The notes under the pieces were generated by a model. The model did not search any database, had not been told where the DNA came from, and worked only from the letters and a program-made list of their open reading frames with translations. Of a stretch of 64,000 nucleotides of DNA, positions 11,401 through 22,639 are shown piece by piece; the stretch's first letter is position 1, and every line of letters starts with the position of its first letter. The stretch comes from Rallus limicola (Eukaryota; Chordata; Aves; Gruiformes; Rallidae), in NCBI GenBank assembly GCA_022605955.1, contig JAKCOZ010000022.1, positions 1,054,001-1,118,000 of the forward strand, written 5' to 3'. The position numbers were made by a program, and so were the translations under genes.

Positions 11401-13150
11401 GGCAGGAGCAGAGCGTGGCAGGGCCTGCGGGCAGGCTGAGGCCTTGCAGAGCTCCCAGACCTGCTGAGGGAGGCCACACGTAAAGCCAGGGTGTAATGCC
11501 ATCCCTGGGGTGGCTGCATGGCATGGGCTTCTTGCTGTTTCACTGCCCTGCAGCTTGCTGGGTGCTCACGTGCAGGGCCAGAAAGGGGCTGGTGTGTCCT
11601 GCACACAGCTGGCCTGCGGCTCTGCTCAGGCCAAACTTTTCCAGCCACCCCAAGCCGGCTGTTGACCTGAGCTCAGGGGGAGATCCCAGCCCCCCTTAGC
11701 CTCCCCTGCTTGTCACCAGCCCATGCCGGGCTCTTTGCTGGCAGCACTGAACCAGGCTGCATTGGCAGCAGTGGCTCCGGGCGCCAGCCAGCATCTGTCA
11801 GTGGCTGCTGCCTTTCCCTGGATTGTTTGGTGACAAAGCTGGGTCTCAGGAGCGTCGCTTCTTGCTGACCAGTGCAGTGCTGGAGACGGTGGCCTGCCCT
11901 TGCCTGGCTCCCCCGGCAGCCTGCAAAAAGGGAAATGGTTGCTGCTGCCAGGGTCCCAAGGGCCCTTCCCAGCAGTGGGTCTGTAAGGCTCTTTGAGGAT
12001 CCACTTCCTGGTTCTTTCAAAAGCCCTGGAGATGCCTCTGAGTGCCTTGGCTCCTTGCTGTCCCCCACAGCAGGTTTGGTGATGTCCTCTGAGATCACCC
12101 CATCCTCTCAGTGCTCCCCAGTGAGCAGGGGGCAAGTCCCAGGTTATCCCCTGGAAGCTTGAAGCTTGGGCAGCCTCCCAGCACTCCTGTAGCTACCATG
12201 ATGGATTCTTCCCTCCAGATGGCTGCAAGAAGGGAACAAGAAGGTGACCTTGGCTTCCCTTCTCTTTCCCTCAAGCCCACCCTGCACGTCCTTCACCACG
12301 CTGCCCAGGAACTCTCTGTTCCCCCAGGATCTCTCCAGCCCTTATGTTTTCCCAATGATGGGGACAGACCACGTCCTTGCTGCAGGACCTACCCAGCTAC
12401 AAGGGTGAATCCCGATCCACGCCGATGGGACTGGCAGCAAGACCCGTGTGTATCGCTCTGTCCCTCATCATCACACACCCCTGGGAGTCATGGGAAGCTC
12501 TGTGCCTCGCAGACCTAATGAGCAGTGGCTCTGCATGAAGGCAGGGGGGTAGAAGGGTGCCTGGCGTGCCTAGCCTCGAGGGATGGCTAGGACAGAGGTG
12601 TGAGCCACCCCATCCCAGCCAGCACTGCTTCCCACAGGAAGGACTGACCAAGCCCAGGAAGAAACCCTATGTGCTATGGCTGGATGGAAGGAGCAGAGGT
12701 GATGGAGCACTGCTCAGCCCTGTCCTCGCTCTCTGGATGAAATCCTTGTGGAAGGTAGGAGCAGCAACTGGCAGCCCCGCGGCAGGAGCCTGCTGCGGCT
12801 GGGTGCTTGCACCCATGGAGCATCACACATCCCCACCTGATGCCACTCCTCTTCCTCCTTGGATGATGGTCAGGGCCACACGATAGTGCGGGAAAGCCCC
12901 ATCAGCAAGGCATTGTGTGGTGAGGAAAGGCTGGCCAGGGGAGCAGTACCTTCTGCAACAGCCTTCAAAGAGTTTCCCATCAGTGTGGCTGCTCTTCAGG
13001 GCTTCCTCCTCCCAAAACACCCAAAAAAGAAGGAAAGGAGGGAAAAACGAGGCGACGAGGAAGAGCGATCTCTCGGTGTGGGATGAAAGCGGCCTGTCTT
13101 GACTATTTACCCAGCAATTATAAGTAAATCGGTGGTGCCTAACGGGGCCG

Positions 13151-13374
13151 GTTGCCATAGTGACGATGGGATGGAAGGACCAGCATTTGGTCCTGGCCGC
13201 AGCCAATCAGGCTGGGAAGCCCAAGCTGCAATATAAAGTAAAGATTCCCATCTTCCAGCCACGCACTTGCCAAGAAAGGGAAATAGGTTCAAGAGTCTGG
13301 GGAAAAAAAGTGCTCCGGCCGGCGGCAAGCAGGGCGGCTGCTCCCGTCATGGCGGACTGCGAACGCCCGGGCAG
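13151..13374 (+). promoter_or_regulatory. Orphan promoter-like segment with a possible first exon
   Basis: Reading left to right there is an RFX X-box-like motif (13151-13164), a CCAAT box in AGCCAATCAG (13201-13210), a TATA-like AATATAAAG (13230-13238), and an ATG at 13349 in a GTCATGGCGG (YY1-like) context. This is followed by CAG|GTGAGA, a strong splice donor whose GT begins at 13375. The putative start would lie near 13260. The ATG opens only eight codons (MADCERPG) before the donor. The sequence turns CpG-rich from about 13320. It could be an alternative AXIN1 promoter, a lncRNA promoter or an enhancer. No downstream partner exon can be proved from sequence. Confidence 0.4.
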
Positions 13375-14130
13375 GTGAGAATCCCAACTCTCCCCATCTC
13401 CCCGCTTATTGTTCTCCCGCGCCGCGGTCCCCTCCGCTGCCCCACCCCACCCACGCCGCCGCCCCGACCCCCTCGCCCCGGCACCCACAATGAAACCCCC
13501 CTTCGGGCGAGAGACAAAGAGAGGCGGGTGGAGAAAGGCTCCACCATTCTCCCCAAATTGCCATCGTAGGCCTTTCAAATCAAATTTCGCAAAGCAGCTT
13601 CATCAAAGGCCCCCGGCTGAGAGGCGCGAGCCCCATATTCCTGCTCCCCCCCCCCCGGCAGGTCTGGGGTGGCGCGGCGATCCCACACAAAGTCGGCGTC
13701 ACTCCAGAAGTGTCTCTGTGGGGGGAGGGAAAAAAAAATAAAGAAAAAAGGAAAAAAAAAAAAAAGAAAAAGGGGGGAGATGGAGATAAAAAAACCCCGC
13801 AAGCGAGAAAGAGCGGCGCCTAAATTGCTCGTCGTCTTCCCCATCTCATTACTCGCGACTTCTGAGGACGGGTATTTCCAAAGGCTGCTATGAAAGACTC
13901 GTGAATGGAGCCCCCCCGTATGGGATCAAAGCCCCAGGGCTGGGACGCCGGGGTGTGCTGGAGGAGGGGGCGAGCGGTCGCCGCGCCGCAGGATGGTGGG
14001 GGGGAGCCTTCCTCCCCTGCTGCCGCTGCCCTCCATGTTTCCCGGTGTTGCTGCTGCCGCTGCCTGACCCATCTTGCAATGGAGACCAGGGACGGCGGCC
14101 GGAGCCCAATGGCTCCAACCGAGATGAGCG
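13320..14130. other. CpG-rich segment (orphan CpG island)
   Basis: CpG dinucleotides and C/G runs are clearly enriched relative to the flanks on both sides. It is interrupted by an A-rich purine tract. Two CTTTGAT-type TCF/LEF motifs lie inside on the minus strand (13601-13609 and 13922-13931). No protein-coding exon of a known gene is present. Confidence 0.5.
13725..13800. repeat. Purine-rich low-complexity tract
   Basis: About 75 bp almost entirely of A and G on the + strand, with runs of up to 13 A interrupted by G or GG and one 'aataaag'. It is simple-sequence DNA that can form triplex or bent structures. Confidence 0.8.
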
Positions 14131-17100
14131 AACTCCATCGGCTCGCAGTTCGGCAACTCTCCCAAAATTCCTGATTCATAAAGGAGCTTGTTCCAGCTGG
14201 GACCTCTCCGGATGCCTCAAATTGCAGATGAACAGGCGGTTTCCCCACCACTTGAGCCCACTCCTTGGGTGTCTGCCCTCCCGGTGCTGCGGCATCGCCA
14301 GCCCGGCAGGCCACCGGCAGAAGGGCCGAGGACAAAGGCGGGAGGACAGAAGTTGTGTCACTTTCCCTTCCCGCTGCCTCCCTTCAAACGCCGGCTGCTT
14401 TCTTCTGCTCAGCGACGAATTCGGCTCCGGGCAGCGTTCCCACCACCAGCAGACGGGCGCCCCATCGGCGGCACGGAAAGCAAACTCACAGATGGTAAAA
14501 TAAGAGAGTCGTGTAGGGTTCAAAGAGACCTTCTATGTCAATTGTTATATTATTAGGTAAACTCTAAGACGAAAATCTTTTAATCCACTGTGGCTAATCC
14601 AGTCCACTTTTGTTGGCCAGGACATATTCAGCATCAACAAAAGGCTCCGGCCGACGGACACCGGCATACATAATGTATTTATAACGGCAGGAGCCGGCTC
14701 GGCAGCAGAAGGAGCCAGTGCCTGGGCCGGCAGCGGGGGCCGGGCCCGGGATTTGCCCAACTTGGAGCAGTTTTATTTTCATTTCAAAGAACCCAGCTGA
14801 TATTTGCACTATGCTGCTTATGGGGGGAGCACAAAGAGGGCGGGGATGTTCCCAGCACCGGCCAGCCCTGAAACCTCACTGGGACCCCACCGGGACCCTG
14901 CCAGGACCCTCTCCCCCCCCAGGGCCAGGGCAGCACCAGAGCAGTGGCAGCAGAAAGGGCTGTGAGGGCAGGTTTGCCCTGTGCCGGGTTTTGGGGTGGT
15001 GAGTCCCATGGGCCTGGGTGGCTCCCATGGAACATCTGTCCTGGGCCAGCTGGGTCCCTTGGGATTTACCCTGGGAAGGTGCCGTTGCCCTGGGATGGAG
15101 AGAATCACCTTCCCAGGAGGACGTGGGACACAACTGATGTGAGGAAGGAGCTGGAAGGGGCCAGCACTGCGAGGTGGAGAGCGGCGTATGGGTAGACCTT
15201 GCCCTCTGGGAACACAGAGATCAGAGATGAGAAGCCTGGAACACAAATAACCCCACCCACAGCAGAGGGCAGGTGGGATGAAAGCACCGACCCCATGGCT
15301 ACAGCCCAGCCAACGTGGGGTCTGCTGATGGGACCAAGCTGAGGTGGGTCAAGGCAGAAGCCGGAGGCTACTGTATGCTAAAGGTGGCCAGGGGATACTG
15401 GCCACCCAGCTCCTTCAGGCCATAGGTATGGCCTATTCTGAGCCAGGGGCTCCCTGGCAGGTGCTGGGGTCCCCCAGGGCAGGGCTGGGGGGACAGGAGG
15501 GGGCAAGGAGGGCAGGCAGCCAGGCTGGGCCCACGAGCTGAGATGGTGATGGAGAATGGCTGTGAAACGCCTGGCTGGATGGGCGTCAGGGCCACGGGAT
15601 AAGGATGGCACTGGGCTGGCAGAGACCTCTGCAGAGAGGAACCAGGGTCCCTGGTGGGGCTGAGCTCTCTTTCCAGAGCTCCTGGTCCTCCCAGGATGCC
15701 AGTGACCCAAAAATGTTCACACTGTGGGCAGCTCGGTACCATCCAAGACCACTAGTTCAGATGCGGCCATGAGGACCTTCAGTAGGACCACGGGAAGGAG
15801 ACGCAGCAAAGGCAGGCCTGAAAGGGCTTTTTTCAGAGAACCCAGAGAGCTTGCCCAGGGTTTGGTCCTCACAATAAGGGATAGCAGAGGAGAGGAGCTC
15901 TCTCCCGAGGGAGGGGTCACCATACCCCCAGTGCTCCCCAAGGTGGACCTTCAGCCCTTGGGTAGTGCTAACTGGACACTGACAGGAGCAAGTGACCCAG
16001 GCAAGACCCCCTGCCAAGGGGTTTGGTTGTTACTGCACGTACCAGGCCAAGCTCTTCTGCTGTCGCTGCACCCACAGGTGCTTGGAGTGCCCCGGAACGA
16101 CAGCCAGCCCTCCTGAGACGGATAAATCAGCCAACACTCAGGAGTTTCGCAGGGAACAGACGCACACAGAGCGACTAAGGGCAAAGTCCTGAGGCACCAT
16201 CCTGAGAGCCACCGAGGGAGCTGAGGGCTGGGGGTCAGGGAGGCGGATGACACCCATAAGCAGCCACTCTTCTGAAGGCTGGGGCACAACTGCATCTTGC
16301 TGAGCCTCACGGCCCAACCCAGCCCTTGGCTCTTGCCGTTGCCGAGCCAACTCCAACACTCGTGGCTGCTCTGTGCCGTCCATCCAGAGGTCCCTCCAGA
16401 GGTCCATCCAGGGCAGGAGGTGCCAGGCCAAAGTGACACACCAGGAGCACAGAACACCTGGAAGACACAGAATGAGAATTCCAGCTGAATTATCCATGTT
16501 CATCAGGCAGAAGTTTAATGGTGGGGTCTGTGAAGGTGCTGGCTCTGGGCAGCTGGTGGATGCAAGGATGAGCTAAAGATGTTCAGCATCAGAGATCTGA
16601 AAATACCTCTCCGTAGGGAAAAGGGAGCCATGGATCCCCTCTGCGGGCACCCCTGCTCCATGGCCCACTCCAGGAGAAGGATCAGGTGGGCTGGGATGGC
16701 TTGCAGCACGGGCTGGGGTGCTGTGGGAGGTCTGCCAACAAGGTGGGTCATCTCCAGATGCAGCCCCTGGAGGTTCCCCCACCTCACGGCCCTGGGAGGG
16801 TCAGAGCAGTGTGGGAAGGATAATCAACCTCATCTGTGAGACAGAGATTCCACAACACATCCTTGGCACACTGTGGAAGCTGCTGCTGCAGGAAGATGCC
16901 AAGTGCAAGGTCAGGTACATCCACCACCATGTGATCTCTCATGCTTGGACCACTTGGGACTCTAAATGATGAGGATAAACCACAATCTGAAGCCTGATTT
17001 TTCTGTGTCTGCCAGCCATGGACTACCCTGAGGCTAGTCACCATGCCGGACAGCACCCAACCATGAAGGACTTGTGTCACTAAGAGAAGACCCAGCAGGA

Positions 17101-20100
17101 TGGCCAGAGCAGGAAATACCCCTCTGGGAGAAGGCCAGGAGGGTCTGGCACCCTGAGGTCAGGAAAGCCAAGGCTGTGGGGATTGGAGTGCTGCCTGCTC
17201 CCACCATGGGGCAGAGGACCTGTGCAGGCAGAAGGACGGGGCTGGCACAAGCACAAGGGCTTGTGAGGTGGTGGCAGCTGGGCAGGCTGGGCACCAGGAG
17301 GTGGCTCCAGCCCCACATTGCAGGAGATGGCAGTAGCCTCCCTGTGCTGACTGGAGCAGGGCTGCAGCAGCACAGCTTTAGGAAGGTGGTCTAGGGCTTG
17401 GAGTCTGCAGGAGGCAGGACACAGCAAAGCTTCAGACACCTGGCCAGCCTGGTGCTGGTGTCTCTGCCAAGGGGTCCTTGCTTTCTCATCCCCACTGACC
17501 GCGCGCCCGCATCTCCCCTGGCTCCCAGCCATCCTGCCCAGAGAGGATGGACACTGTTCCCCTGCCCAGCCTGGTGTGGGGTGTCACACCCCAGGAAGTG
17601 TGAGCACGAGCAGAAAGGGGCCACTGACAGTCCCAGAAGTGCTGGCAGAAGGGGATGCGGAATCACGTGGCAACCTCCAGCACCAGCAGAGGTTTGTCCT
17701 CCTGGCTTGGAGCACACCTTGGACAGGTGACCCACACACACTTCTCCGAGTTTCCTCCCACAGCGACTGATTTCTCTGGTGTGTGTCTGCACAACCCCGA
17801 CACGCTCCCATTGCAATGCCTTGACATGAGCCAGCACTGAGATGAGCCCCTGGGCTGGGCTCATGCTTGGGGCAGCTGAAGCAGAAGACTTTGGTGACTC
17901 TTCCATAACCAGGTGAATAAATGGGATGTGCTGAGTGTGCCGAGCTCAGCACAGCCTTGGCTTGCTGCTGAGGAGCAGCAGGACCTCATCAGCCTCCCAC
18001 GGCCTCAGCCCCACCAAACCCAGCACGCTTGGGCATCCTCAGCTGGCCTGCAGCGCTCCAGCTACAGCAGGAACAGGGCAGCAGTGTGGCCTCTTCTGCC
18101 TCACTCACCTCTGGACGCTGGTGACGCGGCAGCACAGGGGTTCCACAGCCTGGCTGGGAGGGCTGGCTGCTGCTGGGGAGATGGGTGCAGGATGGCTGCG
18201 CTGAAGAAGGGCCACCTCAGAGGGGAGAGGGGAAAGGAGGGCAACCCCCCCTGGGGCTGAAGGTCTTGGAGGTGCCACTGGGAAGCAGGAGGTCAGGAAA
18301 GGGGTGGTGGAGGCTGCAGTCCCTGCAAATGTCTTCCCGCATGGCTGATCCAGGGCAGCAGCTGGGGATGCCCTTGCTGAGAAGCATGAGGCAACCAGGA
18401 ACCCCACTGTGCAGGAGGAACTTGGGGTGGAAATGCCATGGGGCTTCCTTCAGCAGTGCCTGGTGCCATCACAAGGACCAGCCCAGGTCTGTCTGGGCTT
18501 TGGCCCTGCATACACCACCCACAGCCTCAGCCTCTATGGTCACTTCATGGGCTGGAAGCTCTCCTGAGGAAGGACAATGATGAGCTGAGACCTGAGTGTC
18601 AGGTACGTGCACAGGTAAAACGATTTCCAGAGCCTGTCCTGGGTGCTTGAGCCTCCCATGAGCCTTGTTGCACCCAGCAAACCACAGGCCACTGGGTGGG
18701 ATCGCAGACAGTTGGAACTGGGTGACAAACAGCTTGCTGACCATCTCCCACCGCTCTGGGAAGAACCTCCTCAGGCAGATGCACTGACCACCAGCCTCAT
18801 CCCAGGTGGGAGCTGAAAAACCAGCAGCATGCGCCCAGCTGGCCACGAGCAGGTCACTAGATGTTGGCCAAAACACGGTCAACAGACCTCACTTACCACA
18901 AAACTCCTGGCTCCCTGGGAGGATGGACCCTCTGGGACGGGCCAGCCAGGAGCATGGGGACAAGCTCCTGCTCTCCCAGCCAGATCACTGATAGGGATCA
19001 TATGGAAACAGGCTGGCAGTCTGTGCAACTGTAGGACAGACATCAAGGCATCAGCCTGGCCAGTGACCACATCTAAGCCAGAAGATCCTGCTCAGCATTG
19101 CAAAACAGAGCGGCAAGAGTGGAGCAACCGATGTTCCCAGCAGCGCTCACGGCACCTTCCCCCTGCACCAGCTGGTCAGGGTCCCTGATGGCTGACCAAA
19201 GGAGACCCGCCTCTCCAGCCAGGGTGAGCCCCCTAGTTAGCATGGCTGGTCTGGGAGTGGCAGGGACCAGCCGGTTCATGACAGTTGTTGATGCTGTGAG
19301 CCACCAGCCAGACCCTGTGTTCCTCCCAGGGACAATGCTCGCTGGCTGCCCACCTCATCCCATCTCATCACGGGGATGCTGGAGCAGCAGGCACAGAGTG
19401 CAAGCAGATGATGCTCTGGGTCTGCAGTGGGATTTGGGGACCAGGGACAGGGATGTCCCCCTCCCCACCCTGACACTGCTGCTCCCTCCCCATCTCTGTG
19501 TGGTGGCAATCCCCGCTCTGGAGCTCCGTGCTCAGGGATGGGACAGTCCCAGCACGGCTCAGCGCAGGGTAAGAGCCTGCCTCATGCTCCAGTCTTGTGG
19601 AGGGCCAAGACATGAAGTGTGTCCTTCAGGACCATGGGAGCAGGCCCCCTTCCTGTGAGGGGGATCGGAGTGTGCCCCTGCCCTACAGGCATCTCTGGGC
19701 AGGGGCAAGCTGACATCTCTTCTCTCTGCAGAGTGGCACTGCTGGGACATGTGTGGACAGCATCCTATCCCTGCGCCCCCAAGAGGAGCCATGAGCCTGG
19801 TGGTCCGGAGCACGGAGCAGCAGGCGTGCGGGGCTCAGGCCCGGGGAGGACCCCAAAGGTGGGTGTGGGAAGGCGCGTGAGGTGGGATATCTCATGGGGC
19901 TGGACATGAAGAGTGATGCTGCCTGAGTGCATGTGCTGCAGGGGCTCTGGGTGATGTGCAGAGCTTCCCTCTGCCCTACAGGCATCTGCCCAAGCTGTCT
20001 CAGGCCCTCCTGCCTGGGAAGGGGATCACTCTGGACAGACAGCTGGAGTTTCTCTGTAACACCTTCACCTCGTCCACCTGTGCCAGCCCTGTGCCTGAGA

Positions 20101-21400
20101 GAGGAGATCCCTGGGGAACTCCTGGCGGACCCTGGGGATTTGCAAGTGAGCATCCACATGGGGACCGGAGTAGACTGGGAAACAGGGATGGTTTTGCCAG
20201 AGGGGAAGGACCTGAGTGCCTAGAGCAGCCAAGCCCCTGTCCCCCCTGGAACAAGGGTCTCAGGCATGAGAAGGGCAGCACCTGAGCAAAAAGACGTAAG
20301 CTTGGTGTCTGAGCAGTGTTCCCCCTCTGCCCCGTGCTGGAGGCAAATCCCAGGCCAGCTGACAAATGCAGGTGGTTTCACCTCTTTTGGGCTGGGGAAT
20401 CCAAAGCAGGAGGTGCGCTCAGGCTGCCTGTGGGCCTGGCACCGTGGGGATTGGGAAGCAGCTCCTGATGTTCCACGGATGCTGAAGGGGGCTGACATCG
20501 TCAGGATGGGGGGATATATTTAGACAGGCACCTCCCACAAGAAAAGATGCTGTGAGGGTTTCGGCCAGCGTCACTTGGCTCAGCTCCTGCCCTCAGACCA
20601 GCCCATGGCTGTCTGCAGCATCCTTGCTGCCCGTGCTTGGCCCCTCCCAGCAGCTCCCAGCCCAGCTACAGACTCTGCACCTCTGGGGCAGTGCCGTGGG
20701 GCTGCGGGTGCCCCCTGTTCCCGATGCAAATCCTTTTATCTTGGCTGCCGATGCAGTTTCTTCCTCCTGCCCTGCAAACGTCACCTTGCCAGCGGCTCCG
20801 CTGCCACCCTGCGACGGTGTCTTCTCGGCAGCTCCTTCTGGCAGGGCTGCTCCCAACGCCTGCCGCGGAAATGAGGGTGCTCCAGGCACGGAGGGGGGGC
20901 ACAGGGTATGCAGAGGGTCCCGGGCCGCTCCCTGCCCCGGTGTAGGACCCGGCGCTCGGGGTGTTTCTGTTTGCCCCCAGGCACGGGAAGGGGCTGTAAT
21001 GAACCGGGGTTCGCACCGCTTCTGACCTTGCAGGGCTCACACATCACAGCCGGAGGCTGAACAGCTCCATCTAGTGCACTTTGTCCCGCAGCCCAGGGCT
21101 GCCGGCTCACCCCGCGCATCCCGGCCGGGGAGGGCACGCTGGGTGCCAGCACCCGCCCGCCGAGCCGGGGCCGGGGCCGGCCCCTGCTCCGGTGGAACCG
21201 GGGAGGAGTGCTGGCCGTGCCGAGGCTGAGCCGAGAGCGCCCGGTCTCCGCAGAAGCGATGCTGGAAGGCTTGCAGCTCCCCAGGCCACCCGGCAGGGAA
21301 CTGATGGTGTCACCGGGAAACGTCCCTCTGCAGCCCTGGTGGGTGGGAGTGGGGGGCTTCGGGGGGCTCCGCACATCACGCCACACATGTGCTGCGTGCA
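14131..21400. other. Intergenic DNA, no recognised gene; exon-like signals on both strands
   Basis: The stretch 14500-14820 is AT-richer and contains a MEF2/TATA-like TATTTATA (14676-14683). From 15 to 20.5 kb there are several open frames of 60-190 codons on both strands with nearby splice-like signals, but no product I recognise. The most consistent set, on the + strand at 19732-20523, is listed separately. No CR1 copy was recognised here. Confidence 0.45.
19732..20523 (+). CDS. Putative three-exon reading frame, unrecognised product
   Basis: Hypothetical gene model from splice signals and phase only. Exon A is 19732-19858 (acceptor tctctctgcag, donor GTGGGT). Exon B is 19982-20145 (acceptor ttccctctgccctacag, donor GTGAGC). 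Exon C is 20354-20523 (acceptor aaatcccag), ending in a stop. From the ATG at 19791 (context GGAGCC) the frame stays open across both junctions (AG|G and A|GC codons) and gives about 133 residues. Exon B encodes a stretch beginning HLPKLSQALLPGKG. I recognise no domain, and GC-rich DNA often keeps frames open by chance. Exon A also stays open upstream of its ATG, so the start is uncertain. It could equally be a lncRNA or nothing. Confidence 0.18.
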
Positions 21401-21418
21401 CAGCATCGGGCTGCTTGG

Positions 21419-21505
21419 ACACGGCCCCAGGTGCTTTAGACCAAAATGCTGCTGGTGATGCAGGAACTGCTCTCAGCCCGTGGCCTAAAGCACCTGGGGC
21501 TGTGT
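21419..21505. repeat. Near-perfect 25-bp inverted repeat (hairpin) with 37-nt loop
   Basis: The arms 21419-21443 and 21481-21505 pair at 24 of 25 positions (23 Watson-Crick, one G-U, one A-C mismatch). The core is CCCCAGGTGCTTTAG opposite CTAAAGCACCTGGGG. Weaker complementarity continues outward for about 30 bp on each side, and four more pairs can form inside the loop. The overall shape (about 87 nt) is compatible with a pre-miRNA or a fold-back transposon remnant. Expression cannot be judged from sequence. Confidence 0.75.
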
Positions 21506-22639
21506 AGAAATGACTGTGTGTGCTGGCAGCAGGGAAGCATACAGCATCTGCGGCTCACACAGGGACCAGCCTCGGCTGCAGCCTGACACCAGGCCTGCTT
21601 AGATGCTGCTGGCATCTTGGCCATGGCAGTTTTGGAGAGGCATAAAGCAGGACCATGCTATCTACTGATGGAGAAGGAAGAAACGGCCCGCTCCAGTTCA
21701 CTGGCCTCTGCCCCTTGATGAAAGACCTTGCAGGACGACCTTCCCCAGTGTAGCCAGGGACACTGGGTTTGTTTCTTTGCCTGTTCAGTGTTCTCGCATA
21801 AATCTGGAAGCAGCTGATGTTGGTTGCCAGGTACCAGTCTCAACGTGGGTGAACCAAGGTGGGAAAGGCAGGGAGAATGCTCCAGGGAGAGCCTGCAGCT
21901 CCCCCAGCCCCACTCAGCAGAGGAGCAGAGAATGGCAAGGTAGCAGGGGGTCTGCAGGGGATTCGCCTCTTCCAGCTCTCACTGGGCAGGGCAGTGCTGG
22001 CTCTGACTCCACACGAGGCAGGAGTGTGCAGGCAGAGATCCGGTGGGGCTGGGAGGGGGCTGGGAGGGACCCACCGGCTGGGCTGGAGCTGGCCCTGAGC
22101 TGGGGGAAGGTGGGAACACCCACATGGGTGCTAGAGAAGCCCCTGACAACTCCTTCTGTCCAGCCCGGCCCCAAGGAGCAGTAAGCAGAGCTGGGGCGTG
22201 CCAGACCACCCGTATCCAGGCATCCCAGACTCATCGCCTCTACCTTCTCCATCACCCCTCTTGCCACGGAGAAATCTCACTCCGGTTTCTCATGGGAGCT
22301 CCATTCAGGCCATGAAATCTTGCTGGGACTTTTCCCAGGGACATGAAGAGCTCTGATCGTCTTTCACCCATGAAGCCACTTACCCAGCCAAGGAGGCTAT
22401 GGTTCTCCGGCATCCCCCAGCTAGATGGGTCAGTTTTAACTCTTCCCCACTTCCAGGGATACTGGAACTCTTTTTGTGGCAGCACTCAGCCTCATCCTGG
22501 CCAGGGCATCCCCTATGGGGACCCCCTGCTCCCACCCTGTCCCTCCCACCCCACCCCCCGAAGCCCATCCTTGGCAGAGTGTGGGCTCCCAGCAGAAGGC
22601 TCCTGGGCTCGGCACAGGGATCCTTTGGCAGCTGCTCGC

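Larger units (their letters stand above)
6266..13100. other. Intergenic DNA, no recognised gene
   Basis: GC-moderate unique sequence with many short open frames on both strands, none with recognisable protein content or a consistent exon series. It contains one short CR1 end (6885-6945), an AT-rich conserved-looking segment (7355-7600), a 20-bp palindrome (8440-8459) and two RFX X-box-like motifs (10387, 11162). Otherwise I see nothing I can name. Confidence 0.5.

Noticed and set aside
15368..17906. Series of minus-strand open frames with protein-like composition
   Set aside because: Frames shift and stop between segments, splice phases do not agree, and I could not match any family. Too weak to call a gene or pseudogene.
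18469..19070. Minus-strand exon pair with a strong GTAAGTGAG donor and a tttttcag acceptor about 85 bp apart
   Set aside because: The upstream exon ends in phase 0, but the downstream open frame needs a phase 1 junction. In phase 0 a stop follows within 14 codons. No product was recognised.
19676..19988. A 17-bp sequence (ctgccctacaggcatct) occurring twice about 290 bp apart
   Set aside because: The similarity does not extend beyond the shared word, so it is not a convincing duplication.
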